In this document: positions 36,021 to 47,137 of the stretch, one piece after another
Numbering within the stretch: the stretch's first letter is position 1
Layout of the letters: every line of letters begins with the position of its first letter
Assembly (NCBI GenBank): GCA_900618425.1
Contig: UZAN01039631.1
Coordinates: 1 to 64,000, forward strand
Length of the DNA stretch: 64,000 nt
Source: Echinostoma caproni
Taxonomy: Eukaryota; Platyhelminthes; Trematoda; Plagiorchiida; Echinostomatidae
Direction: 5' to 3'
The notes under the pieces: generated by a model
Database searches by the model: none
What the model was told of the DNA's origin: nothing
Seen by the model: the letters and a program-made list of their open reading frames with translations, nothing else
Program-made: the position numbers and the translations under genes

Positions 36021-37507
36021 TTAATTGAATAATCGGAGCACTAGTACCGGAAACGTATCCCTCTCTGATATTAGTAATGAGTACTGATCAAAATAAATGC
36101 TGTTTCCAGTGACTGGGATTCGGAGAAAACATTCAAGCGTCATGTTATTGTGCTGAGTTAAGAAGCATATCATAGTATCGTATGAGATGGGATGACCGAG
36201 AACAATCTGAAGTGATAGGTACGGAAAAGTCAGTTCTTGAAACGTGATGGTCATTAGAGGATTGTTTATTGTACACCTGAATGTCACCAAAACTACACCT
36301 CCAAAAGGTAATAATTTTTGAATCCCATAGATTAATATATCTCTGAGAAACTGAAAAGAGTATCAATCAATTGCCGATAACATTTTATATGAAGTGCAAA
36401 GAAAGAAGGAACATCGCTTTTCAGCTCAACAGTACTAAAATATATCTGTAACTCAATCACTAGACTGCAAAACGAAGATGGTACAAGCGGGAGTTTCGAT
36501 TAAACAAACAGATCACATGATATCGTTAAGGTCACAGCAAATCGTATGGGGCTACACACAAGTCAAAGATGCACGTGACACCAAACAAGAGAGTCACAAT
36601 AATGTGTTGGTAGCGAAAGTAGAAAAAAAGTTTGAGGAAAATTACCAATGATAAGCATGTTATAGAAGCGTCAGTCCCTGCCTATTTTTACTTAAAACAA
36701 TGAACCGTTTGGGTTGAAATGACACTTTTGATGCTTATAGCAAGCCTTGAATAATTAAAATCTACTTTTTTCACTAAAAACTTTGGAGACTATATCTTTA
36801 AGTTACTTAAACATCAAAATTATATCGACACGAATAAAAAGGTGTAGCTTCTACATACAGTACTGGCCTATTGTGATGCATTAAAATATTTTCTTTATGA
36901 ATAAACTGAGTTACATTATATTTATCACCTCTAATAATACATTAGACTTTGACAATAGTTTATATCTTATCTACTTCGATCTACGTAGTTTCTAGTCTGC
37001 ATGAGTGTCAATTAAAAATGCCTGACCCTGTGTGCCAAGATTAAATGACCTCAATTTGAGAACCGCATACTTTATGAAGTGTCAAAACGAAATATTTTAA
37101 ATAGGAATGACTTAAGAATCATCCCAAATTATTTGAATAAACCCCTGCCATCTCGGTTTTTTCTTATGAGACATTTCGTATCCGACATATAATCCATTTA
37201 GCAACTCTATTGCACAACCAAATGAAACCCTTTCACAACCCGAGGAAATTACATTAAATAGGGTTTCATTATAATCATCTATGTTCGATATCTCGTTCAC
37301 TGAATTTGAGAAATACCACTTTAATCAAAGCCAACCGAGATCGTCATATTACTGTCTATCCAAGCAGTTCACTCCCCATTACATAGATTGCGCTACCACA
37401 TCAGCAAAAGCATATGAAACTGTCGGGTCTGAAAACAGTCGTGATTGCTGTTTACCGGACATGGGGTTGGAGACAGACAAAGCAATCTCTACTCGCACAC
37501 CTTTCAA
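36021..37507. other. Unassigned DNA
   Basis: Minus-strand frames at 36021-36290 and 37112-37300 are open but carry no recognisable family pattern. Nothing else was found. Confidence 0.4.
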
Positions 37508-37716
37508 CCAACCACTACTGACAAAATGAGAGTATCCACTACATTCTGAACAATTCCTTCTGCTGAGTATAAACGAATCAGGAAAATCCATGCTCTAAAT
37601 ATTCGCCAAGACTTGGTTATTATAATTTAGAAAAAAATTAGCTCTAGTGTGAATGCTGTTGTGTATACGAACCCACAAGTTTTCGCAGGGACCCGTTGCT
37701 TCAGTTTCAATTAGAC
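37508..37716 (-). repeat. Duplicated segment B, copy 1
   Basis: The minus strand aligns over about 210 bases with the plus strand at 41533-41745, including an identical run of 23 bases beginning GAAACTGAAGCAACGGG. It can be read as IETEATGPCENLWVRI, then NCSECSGYSHFVSSGWL, with one TAG in between at about 37610. The reading IET...C..LWVRI followed later by an SSG..L stretch recalls the middle of a CUB domain. Because both copies have lost frame, this may be a pseudogene family or a transposon part. The duplication and inversion are certain; the identity is not. Confidence 0.55.
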
Positions 37717-37909
37717 CTATAACTAGCTAATACTGGAGTTTATAAGTTGACACCAGTTTCTGTTGAGGAAATTGGGAAGAACTTGTGAAACCCGGCGCTC
37801 AAATATCCCTTAATAATTTAAGTGGATAGTTTACTGTGAAATCGGGAGACCAATGCATGCCATCTAAAAGCCATTTCTGCAGAAGATTGTATGTAGCGTC
37901 TATTTGTAG

Positions 37910-38141
37910 GTGTGAATTCTCGCGCGTCTCATGATCTCATTGTTATTGGTTTACGTGAAATGATTCTAACGTTTTCTGATTCCGCGGGCTCACAAATACG
38001 CATTCGACGGACTGACAGAATTGTGCGTTTTCCAGCGAACCGCATCACAAGTACCACCACCGTCAGTGAAAACAATAAAAACACTTCAGCGGATTTTGCC
38101 TTTATAATTCATCATGCAAATGCACTCAGGTTAGCCAATAA
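37910..38141 (+). other. Candidate exon, unknown product
   Basis: An open frame is preceded by a good acceptor (GTCTATTTGTAG at 37909) and ends near two possible donors, CTCAG|GTTAGC at 38129 and CAATAA|GTAATT at 38141. The product contains LIVIGLREMILTF and a hydrophilic Arg/Thr-rich middle, then SADFAFIIHHA. The alternation of hydrophobic residues suggests beta strands and would suit an extracellular domain. No family was firmly recognised. Confidence 0.28.
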
Positions 38142-38145
38142 GTAA

Positions 38146-40898
38146 TTTGATCAATTTCTTCATGTGCCAGGTTTTGAATATTTCTCAGAAAACGGTCATT
38201 ATTTTCCGATTATATCACAACAACGCTAATGTCACTGAATACATTATTTCTTAAGGTATGATTAGTTAGTAGTCTCACGCTATCTGAGAACGGCAGGGAG
38301 ATAATAAATATTGCAGTTACGGTAGGAACATTTAATAGTCAATCTGTTAAGTGCATGTTTCGTTACACATCAATCCATTAACATTCTGGTGGTGATTCAT
38401 TGAACGATTAGTTTGAACTACAGATGAGAGGCCAAAATTAAGTTTGGACCGACAAGCATTATTTCCACGAATAATGATATTTTAATTATTTTTAAATAAA
38501 ATACAGTGTTCCTCACTTGAAAAAGCTAGGAATTTGGAATGGATCGACGTGGAAAGATTTTTATCAGCCTATTTGTTCCGAATAGTTCATCTACTTACGA
38601 TATAAGATAACTGACTTACGTTTGCCCGTTCAATCAAAAATGAATTCGGTTCATAGGTACTTAAATTGATCTGAACTGCTAAGAACCCATATATGAATGT
38701 GTATCTTTCCAGGTTTGACCGACTGAGCAATTTTATGGCAAAAAGAACAATATAAAATACACAATAAACGACTGATTGGTACCTCTTGCAAATATATGTG
38801 ACAGTGTCATACAACCGTTTGACGAACCACAATTTTATTCATACCTTGAGTTCAAAGAAGACGTCAACAGGGACTACAGCTGAAATGGCCGTTATAGTTG
38901 ATCACCTCGACAAGTCGCTCAACATGTTGAAAGCAGGTGGATTACAAAAGATAAGATAAATTGTTGAAAAATGTTCAATATAAAATGTCCACACTGGACC
39001 TGTATTATTTCTTTCTGACCATTTCAGGTTTTCAGTAAAATAGGCTGGACTTGAACATTGGTCGAAAAATGCGGCCCATAAAACTTGTGGTATAGTTGTA
39101 TATATGTTGTGATGTTTTGTCACGCCAAAAAATAACATTCCGGACCCCGAATAATGACGGGATCAGCAACGGTAGCCGAGTATTAGTGAGGATATCCGTT
39201 CTGATGAATGTAGTAATTCCAGATCATCAGAGGGATGTTATTGTGATGAGATGTTTTCTTTTGTCAATGCTTATTGATCGACCAATCCTGTCCAGTAGGA
39301 GACGATGCACTGCATTCAGCGATGTGTGTGTTATATTTTACGTGCCGTTTACACTCCGTTTAATTGGGCTTTGTGAGACTCATTTTCCTCCACTCAACTT
39401 ATGAAACGAACTTTTGGAGCTAAGAATGAAGGGTCAATATGAACATTTCCGACGTATTTCGGAAACCCATAGTTCAGTGCATGTGATCAAAGTGAGCACG
39501 GTAAAGTTGTCAGTGCACAGCTTTTCGTTGAAACCAACCCATTGGAAAGGATTAAAATGATTGAAACGATTTAGCTATGCTCAAATCGATTATCTTCCTT
39601 ATTGAGGAGAGCCAAAAGTGAAATTGTTCAGATTACTGTCATGCGATTCTCCACAGACATGAAGATTTTAATTTGACAAGAAAAAAAACAATAAAGATTA
39701 ATTGTTGATTGATATATTTTGTATTCCAACGGTCAAGTTGTTACCGTAAGTAAGATAAATGATTTTCAATCAGGTACCGACAAATAAAACGTAAGGAACA
39801 TTCGAAATATTCCAGAATGAAAAACCATTGACAGAAATGGCATAATAATAAGAAGGTGGAAATATTTAACCATCAGAGTATAACAGATACTGAATGTGAC
39901 AAGAACGGGGGTAACCTTGCAAAATTCAGTGATTCAAATAGCTTTTCGTTTGTGAACAAGAAATGGCGAAGAATATTTCGTAATCATACCTTTTTGGAAC
40001 TATAGCATAACTAATTGAAAAAATGGCTGCGATGGAAACAGTAATTAGCACAATATTTTCGGTGTTGTTTTTCCCACTCTTCCCGGTTGAATTATTGGTT
40101 TCATCAAGAGATAATTATCATTTAGTCAGGTGATTAAGGACGCAAATGCAACCAATGACGCCTAACGAATACAAAAAATTACGTTCCGAAAAGGGCTGTG
40201 GAGACAGATGCTGACTGCCTAAATTCTGGCTAGCATGTAAAAACTTTTTACGCCAGAATAAATTCGTTTTGACTTCTCACATCGCTCAAAATGCTTTGAT
40301 CACATTTACGCAGCTGCTGACGGCAATCAAATGCAAATTCATCACAAATGTGAACGCAATAATTGCCTGTCTTCTCAACCACGGCGTTATAATCAAAACC
40401 AATAAACCAGCATTTAATTTTGATTTATTTGAACAAGATGAATCAAAACAGAGAAGGTCGGTATACGAGCAAAGTAAATTGACCAAATTCAAACTCACGT
40501 CATGCAAACAACTGATTCCTAACCACAATCGGATAATGAACTATTTATTTTGTTTGCTTATCTTAAATATACTGATCATTGAGTGGACGTGGTGCCCCTA
40601 TTCTTACTGGCTCTATTTCTTCTGGGTCAGCTTGAAGGTTGAGAGCAAAACATTTACTGATAGCACCGTGATTGTGTCATCCTATAACTGTATTTGTGTT
40701 TGGGTAAAGATCATGCGCCGTGCTTCGTTTGCCGTCCTGTTCGGTTACTTTTATCTTGAACATTGTCTCAGGTGACATTCTCCTACGCAGCGTCTGTATG
40801 GCTCAGTAACTACGCTTCTTCCACTATACCATTGTTTACTCTCCCCCTGTGGGCTTTTCACACCCGGGGAAGAATCCCGTAGTTGATATAAATAACAG
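38146..40898. other. Unassigned DNA
   Basis: The frame at 40269-40775 is open for 168 codons but has no recognisable motif and overlaps an equally open opposite-strand frame, so it was not called. The rest is featureless. Confidence 0.4.
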
Positions 40899-41239
40899 AA
40901 TGGCTAATAGTTTCGGATACTTCACAATCCCTCATCTCTTATCCGGTGGATCTTTGCCTTAAACCTCATCATCCAGGAAATACTCTTTTTAAGCGTTCCA
41001 TCAGTGTTCTTTTATTTGTGATACTCTTCTTGTTAATTTTTTACATAATATATTCAGCTTATTCACTGAGACGCTCAAGTGCATCTTTAATCTATGCTAC
41101 CCTTCCGAAACTGTATTTGTCTGTAAACGGCAGACTTGTGTCTCTAATATTGAAATCATTCCGGAGGTTGAAAGAACGGTTGTACACGTCTAAAGATTCA
41201 GTGGCCGTCAAGCAATATTCCAATTTTAATCAAATATGA
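40899..41239 (+). other. Candidate 3' exon: single transmembrane helix and basic tail
   Basis: A frame opens after an in-frame TAA at 40889 and a plausible acceptor (TATAAATAACAG at 40898). It encodes a short extracellular part (HHPGNTLFKR), a strongly hydrophobic helix of about 25 residues (SISVLLFVILFLLIFYIIY) and then a Ser/Arg/Lys-rich tail of about 55 residues with LRRSS, ending at TGA 41237-41239. Order and charge (basic residues directly after the helix) fit the last exon of a type I membrane protein. A chance hydrophobic ORF in AT-rich DNA is the alternative. No upstream exon was linked with confidence. Confidence 0.32.
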
Positions 41240-41313
41240 AATCAACGGACTATCTGTGTCTTATGTCACCCAGCTTCCGCAATGTAAAAATGCAAGCGAA
41301 CTTGGCAGAGTAT

Positions 41314-41334
41314 CAAAGTACTTNAAGTACTTTG
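41314..41334. repeat. Perfect palindrome centred on an ambiguous base
   Basis: Ten bases on each side of the N at 41324 are exact reverse complements (CAAAGTACTT and AAGTACTTTG). The arms extend one more base pair on each side. It may be a join of two inverted sequences in the assembly. Confidence 0.8.
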
Positions 41335-41532
41335 AGGGAGTAAGCCACAACGTTGGACTGAGCTACGGATCTGGACAGTGGTAACGCAGAACGTATTCGC
41401 CCTTTAAGCGATATTTTGAAACGTTTTTTGCCACACAAACCACGTCGATCCGATGGTCTATTGTTTTTTCTTTTCAGATATGAGACATTCTTTAAGTGAA
41501 ATATTAGCATCATTGTTAAACACTTATTTACA

Positions 41533-41745
41533 GGTGTAATCGAAACTGAAGCAACGGGTCCCTGTGAAACACTTGTGCGTTCGTATAGGCGGCAGCATTT
41601 ATACGGAGGTAAATTTGTTTTTCTAAATAAGAATAAACAACCTTGGTGAGACTTTATAGCAGTCATTTTCCTAATTTGTTTATACTCAGCAGATGGAATG
41701 GTTTAGAATGTGAGCGGATAATTCCGTTTTATCAGTAGTGGTTGA
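41533..41745 (+). repeat. Duplicated segment B, copy 2 (inverted relative to copy 1)
   Basis: The sequence aligns with the minus strand of 37508-37716. It begins right after a TTATTTACAG, and a CTTTTCAG lies slightly further left, either of which could be a splice acceptor; in copy 1 the similarity also stops at this point. One inserted base after CCTGTGAAA changes the frame compared with copy 1, and further stops follow, so this copy cannot encode the full segment. It lies about 100 bases left of the Tc1 relic, so both may have moved together or by chance lie side by side. Confidence 0.55.
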
Positions 41746-41846
41746 CCTAGACCGTGATAAGTTAAGAGCTAACTACAGAGAATAAAATAATTTTTATTTA
41801 CAACAAATTAACACTGATAATAATTAAAATCTAAAGTTTGTATGCA

Positions 41847-42500
41847 CTAATAGTCGATTACTCTGACGTTTTTGTTCAGGAATTTTCCGAGTTTCTTCGT
41901 CATAGAATCTACCAACTTTGTTATGAAGTCATTTTCTATTTTATGGATCATAATATGTCGCACTTTTGCCTTCAGTGTCCAATGTACAGGTGGCACATTG
42001 ACCTCTCTCTTCAAAATATAAAACAGATTTTCAATGTCACTGAAATCCGGGCTATTAGGGGGAAGTTGCGTGAATTGAACCTTAAAGTTACGCATACTTT
42101 CTGAAGTCTAAAAGCAAATAATAATTGAATCAGTCTCCTTAACTAAATAAATGTACTAATCTCTAGTGAAGCATAACACGGAGCGTTATCTTGGAAAATG
42201 ATAACTTTCCCAGACGATTGTTTTTCATGAAATTCTGGAAACATTTTTGTCTTTTCTGATACAAATTTTCCACTATTTATGGTGCCTTTGATTAATGTTC
42301 ACCGACAAGGGTGACTATGCTCAGATGAGTGATCTCGACGGGTGACAAACATTTTTATTTGGTGAAATAAGTCTTTTAAGGGAATTCTCACCAGAAATGA
42401 TTTTTTTGCGGGCCTTCCAAGGCTCTTCGCACACCATGCACTGGTCGGCGAAATAGACGGATTGCATAATTCTAAACGTTTAGAGACCGGTAACAATTGT
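41847..42500 (-). mobile_element. Tc1-like transposase relic
   Basis: Read on the minus strand, GRPAKKSFL (about 42400) matches the GRxAxKKPxxS stretch between the DNA-binding and catalytic parts. GTINSGKFV and IIFQDNAPCYAS (about 42180-42290) carry the second catalytic Asp. LPPNSPDFSDIENLFYILKR (about 42010-42065) carries the final Glu, and MTKKLGKFL..NVRVIDY closes the protein at 41847. The segment with the first catalytic Asp seems deleted. A 49-base stretch with GT...AG ends interrupts the Asp-to-Glu interval; leaving it out gives 34-35 residues between them, as in Tc1 enzymes. Terminal inverted repeats were not found. Confidence 0.8.
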
Positions 42501-42539
42501 TTTCAGTCCCCAATTATTTTGATTCCGCCATTCTGACTA

Positions 42540-43300
42540 AACAGTTCTGTCATGTTTGTTTAATTTATGTGGCCTTGAACTAACAGAACGTGCTATCCTC
42601 ACACGCATCCAGTCCTCTCCTAATGTCTCATATGTTCATCTTCAGTTTAACTACAAAGCAAACAGATACAGGCTAAATGCAGTTTCCTCACTTGTATCTA
42701 AGATCGCTAACTCTTTTTATTGCTTCTATGAAATCTGTATGTTGTGCATTTCTGGACTACTCATCCGTATTTGATTCCATTCTTTGCTCGCTTCTTGTTC
42801 GTAAACTGGAAACCTTCGGTAGACCGACGTTATAAGCCTGGCTTATGGATGACTTCCTAGGGAGAATTCGATACGCCAGGCTACGTTAGAAGAAATAAGT
42901 TGGGCTACTTGGATGTCGACTGACTATCACCAATTGTGTCTCTTCAATTCCACTGGAAGACTTGAAAAACAATCATTGTGAACTTGTTTTGAATGTATAT
43001 GAAACGTTTGCACACAATATTCCTGTCAAACTCACACCCACCGCGGACAAAATTAATTTCCTATCATTCCCATTTATCAACTAGGTCTCAACATCGTTGC
43101 GATCCTCTTCGAAGAAATATATACCTTAACTCTACGATACTCTCTTACGCATGTATTCTGGTTAAAAAAATGCACGTTTTCCCAAATTTCGATAAAAGTT
43201 TAGAGAATCACCTTCTTCCCCCTTTTGCTGTATTGTGTACACTTTGAATAAAATATCAGCTTCACACCTACAGAAGTTAGAAACTACAATACAATACAAC
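42540..43300 (+). mobile_element. Second CR1/jockey-group LINE relic (reverse transcriptase)
   Basis: Several frames carry pieces of a reverse transcriptase related to the one at 1.5-4.3 kb. From 42556 the sequence LQFNYKANRYRLNAVSSLV corresponds to LQFAYKPH..TIDAVAHIA of the first copy. It is followed in another frame by CAFLDYSSVFDSI, with the first catalytic Asp retained, and LVRKLETFGRP, then LGRIRYARL. The later part (42975-43250) holds CELVLNVYETFAH and other thumb-like pieces. A YADD box is not found; a deletion between about 42900 and 42970 would remove it. It adjoins the Tc1 relic directly. Confidence 0.7.
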
Positions 43301-43613
43301 ACAATACAAATTGGGAAACACGAGGTGAAATAACCAGGTGACCCAAATCGACATCATTACTGCTATTTAGCGCCTGTGTAAAATAAAATTGAGCTCATTC
43401 CACTATAAACCCCAAGAGAGATTGTATCAAACGTGGTGTAGTCACCGTATGGAAACCTTTTATGACAGTCTTCGGTTAACGAACCATCCATCGTTCATCA
43501 GTTGGTTGAATTTGATAGTAGAATAAAAAAATATAGTTTGATCATTAAAGACGATTTAGTTTCAGTTCAATGCCAATTGAGAGAAATAAGGACAACGTAT
43601 TACTGTTTTTTAG

Positions 43614-43733
43614 TTTCGTGTGCAATTTGCAGCTATGGGCACCATGTTAGTGTTGCTTTGGAACCGAAAAGGCAGCAAAATACCGAACTGGGAGCCAGAA
43701 GTCTACACTCTGAACCACAGGATGCTTATGATA
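43614..43733 (+). other. Candidate short exon
   Basis: A strong acceptor (ATTACTGTTTTTTAG) ends at 43613 and a strong donor (GATA|GTGAGG) follows at 43733, enclosing 120 bases that are open in two frames. One frame gives VALEPKRQQNTELGARSLHS and EPQDAYDSEDHDC around the donor, a hydrophilic acidic sequence like a cytoplasmic tail. Length and borders are typical of an internal exon, but the splice sites are judged by eye only. Confidence 0.25.
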
Positions 43734-44928
43734 GTGAGGACCATGATTGCTTTTGTTTCCTCTCCATGCGAATTTGTAGACACACTGTTTCTTGTGCTGT
43801 TTTTACCCTGTGTGTTACAATCGAAATGTNAAATGTTTTAAAAAGTTTTGCAAAAGTGTTTCAAAAACTGATTTATTTTTGCCCGGTTTTGGGTCAAAAC
43901 TTATTAACATCTCGAATGGGATTTCATTTTTATTAGACGACTGTCAAGCGGTGAATTCACCACGAATGAATATCTACGACAATATGCTATTATTATTATT
44001 ATTTCATTTTCATTCATTTGATGCAATCAACTTTTGGCTTCTGCCCCGGGAAGGATAAGCTGTCGTTCATATATGTGTCATTTTGGAGTGGAAATGTGAG
44101 GTGATGATGTTGATATGGTTTAGATTAAAACACAAGTTACCAATGTAAAACATCCATCGCTTGGACCCGGTTGGTAATTTGAAAAATAGCCCATCGTTGT
44201 TGCAATCGCATTTTGGCAACAGGTGATACATATATTCAGAGCATGTGCAGACTAAAAGAAAAAAAAACATTTTTACAGTCCTGGAAGCATTTTTATTTTG
44301 TTTGAAACTTGCGAATCAATCGGCGTGCGTGTGAAAACGATTCATGGAAAAAGGGAAAAGGTACTTCAAAGGGATGCTTCAAAAAGTTTTACGAACAAAT
44401 CAAAGGAAGAATTACACAACTGTGGCACTGATGTAAATGGTTTAAGGTGCTAGTGTAGAGCGCTTTTACTGCCTGTTACTGCGCTTTTTCTGCCTAGGGT
44501 AGCAGAAAACACGGAGATTTGTGTGGGAACCACAAAACAAATGATAAAATGTAACAATGTTTCCCATGATGAAGAACGCAACATCAAAAATTTAGTGGTT
44601 CAAACCACAAGTTTATACAGTACCCGTTTTTAATGTTTTATTCTTTAGTTTCTGGCCAAAACGAGAATGTATACTTCCACCGGGTTGCATTAGTAACGTA
44701 TACACGACGAGTGACTCTTACTGTTCAGTCTGTAGGAAGTGTCCAGATTTGCGATGCCTCTACGGTATTTGAGGTTGCTGGAAGCTCTGAGCGAGACAAA
44801 CAAAGTTAGTTTTCTACTTTTGTGCATGCTAATCAATTGTATCTTACTTCAAGTCAAATTTCATGAGAATTCTAAATGAATATTTATCTGAATGGTTAAT
44901 TTGTTCTTCAGGTGGGATTATATTATCT
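43734..44928. other. Unassigned DNA with (TTA)n run
   Basis: An (ATT) microsatellite lies at about 43988-44003 and an ambiguous base at 43830. Nothing else was recognised. Confidence 0.45.
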
Positions 44929-45168
44929 CTAAAGTAATCTGTCGCCGTCAAAACTATCCATCACAATTTGACCGGAGTTTGTCGAATTGTATAACCCGTG
45001 ATTGAACTGATGTATGGTACTCCTGGGTGTGTATGTGCATGCACTATCGCTGTTATATGAACGCAATGTGCTCCACTTTCCTGGGACAGTCTTCACATAA
45101 CAATTTTGAGAATCCTTCTGATCAGAGAGGAGTGAGTAAGTAGATTTTGAGAGTGATTGCTTAGACAT
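44929..45168 (-). other. Candidate coding exon, Ser/Tyr-rich, 79 codons
   Basis: The minus-strand frame starts with ATG at 45168, six bases after an in-frame TGA, and runs to TAG. Its composition is unlike random AT-rich DNA: it is rich in Ser, Tyr, Thr, Asn and Gln (STYSLLSDQKDSQNCY, STLRSYNSDSACTYTP) and ends MDSFDGDRLL. It looks like an intracellular tail of a membrane receptor or a short intrinsically disordered protein. No family was recognised. The matching transmembrane exon was not found on this strand. Either it is a last exon, entered by splicing, or a small gene. Confidence 0.35.
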
Positions 45169-46345
45169 GCCTCAAATGTTTCGTTCACAGAACATTTTAC
45201 CCAGATGTTTCATTTGAGGAATCTTTTCAGTTTTCATTATAGACTACTATCAAACCGTTCCAAAATCTTACGTGAGCTTCAGTGTGTTTAAACCATATAC
45301 ACTTAGTTCTGTCCAATTAATTTCTGAAGCACGGTATCTAGACCAGATTTTCCATCTAGACTCATGTAGACTTCTATACTTCGTGCCCATCCGGTACAAG
45401 CATCGATGGGGCAAATAAACGAAGTGTTTTCACGACAAACGTTATAAGTGAACCCATCGGGGTAGTTGTTTTGTTCATGTGTGTGTCTTTATGCGTGCAT
45501 ACACGGCTGATGCGGTCAGCTGTGTTGACAATGGTTGATTGTAGAGAGAATTCACCTGTATTTTTTATTCGAGACTGCAAACGGAGTAAATTGAAAGTGA
45601 CAAGACGTTCACTGCTTCATTTGTCTGTTCGCTTATCATGCAAATTCGAATAAATGACTCACTTCTTCTCCTTATATTTAATTACAAAACCCGTTCGCTC
45701 ATCGAGGTTGTAATCTGTGTGCGTTCATTTTGTTGCATCATCTATTTGAGTTGTAAACACCAAGTTTGATTTTGGTACCAATAAATTACATTCGAATCAT
45801 TTATCCTAATGATGGAATTTGGCCAACCAATTTGCATAAAACGCCCTATTATAAGGCACTCTAATTATCTGTTTGTGTGTGGAAGTTTGTGTGTTTACGC
45901 GTCAATCTAACGTGTTTTACTTCACCAAACGATCGTGGTATTTTAACACGCAGTAAAACTAGATGTCAACTGACAAGATTGCACATACCGTATCAAGTGT
46001 GCGTGCATGTGTGCGTGACCGTATTCCATGGAATGGTTCACGGATGAACCAACAAAGGACGGTCGAGTGCAAAGCAGCCAGCCAGGATGATGGAATATGC
46101 ATAAACGTGATATGAGTTTTTAATGTGCTCAAACGTATTCCATTGATGAATCTGTAGTGCATGTTACTATGTTGATCGTGATGATAGTGCTTGGAATAAC
46201 ATTTATCTACCCGAATTTTAATATTCACCAGTGGGATATTCTGCTTTACGGACGTTATTTTTCAACACACTACAGACGTATTTTCTACAATTTTGAAACT
46301 GTATTCTAATTCCAGTCTAAGTGGTAAACCAATTGACTTTTCACA
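45169..46345. other. Unassigned DNA
   Basis: A GT-rich stretch occurs at about 45980-46020. Nothing else was recognised. Confidence 0.45.
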
Positions 46346-46825
46346 TTAATGCATGCAACTGTCAATTGGTTGAGACGGCTGCTCATGAAGTAATCCTAAA
46401 ATCGTTCTCGGACCAAGACGCTCATAGATTCTGATCATTAGAGATAGTGGTGTTAATATTCGTAAAATCATTACCCACAAATAATCTGCGTCAAATTGTG
46501 TATCAAATAGATTGTCGTGGATGTTTGTAAAAATAAGCATAAATGTAAACGTGATCTACGTAAATGTGAGAAGCGAGGAAAAGATTGATATAAACATTCC
46601 AGCCAGGGAATTCAACACGGTAGTTCACAAGCGGATTTATTCAACACATGTTTAACGTTGCGATCCTCAGCTTGACACATCAGGAATGTGTTTGTGTCCG
46701 TCATGAAAGCAAGAAAAGTTGTGCAATAAATTTAAGCGAAGAGGAATAAAAGCGATATAGAGTGCGTTGGTTCTCCATGCACACGCGTTTTGTAGCGCGT
46801 TCCAACCTGGATGACGTAATTAAGT

Positions 46826-47137
46826 TTGATCATTGAAGGAATCTATTCGTTGAACAAAAGTTTCATAGACAATGTCATGACCATATTGAGTTTACACAAA
46901 GTCGAATCTGTTAGGTGGAATACAAATAGATCATGTCATAGTGAAGTGGACTCTTTCGTCCATAAAATTACGGGATCATTGGGTTCAGGAGACAGTCAGA
47001 ATACCCCAAATAAGACATCTTCTTATCAACCTTATGTCTACAACTCACATGAAAATTTAAAATGGATCTCATATTCACCGTCTAGAACACACTCGTTACC
47101 TGGTTTTCACGCCGCATACCTTATCGATTCCAAATGA
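46826..47137 (+). other. Candidate exon with possible CUB-like ending
   Basis: The frame is open for 103 codons and ends at TGA. Its second half reads TGSLGSGDSQNT, then ENLKWISYSPSRTHSLPGF and HAAYLID. The last part follows the N.l.(F/Y).S......GF.A.Y order of the final strands of CUB domains. Possible acceptors lie at 46868 (GTTTCATAG) and 46892. Upstream and downstream exons are not identified. The resemblance is by eye and could be chance. Confidence 0.25.

Noticed and set aside
40269..40775. 168-codon plus-strand open frame, the longest without transposon motifs
   Set aside because: No motif, very Leu/Ile/Phe-rich, and the opposite strand is open over half of it; consistent with chance in AT-rich DNA.
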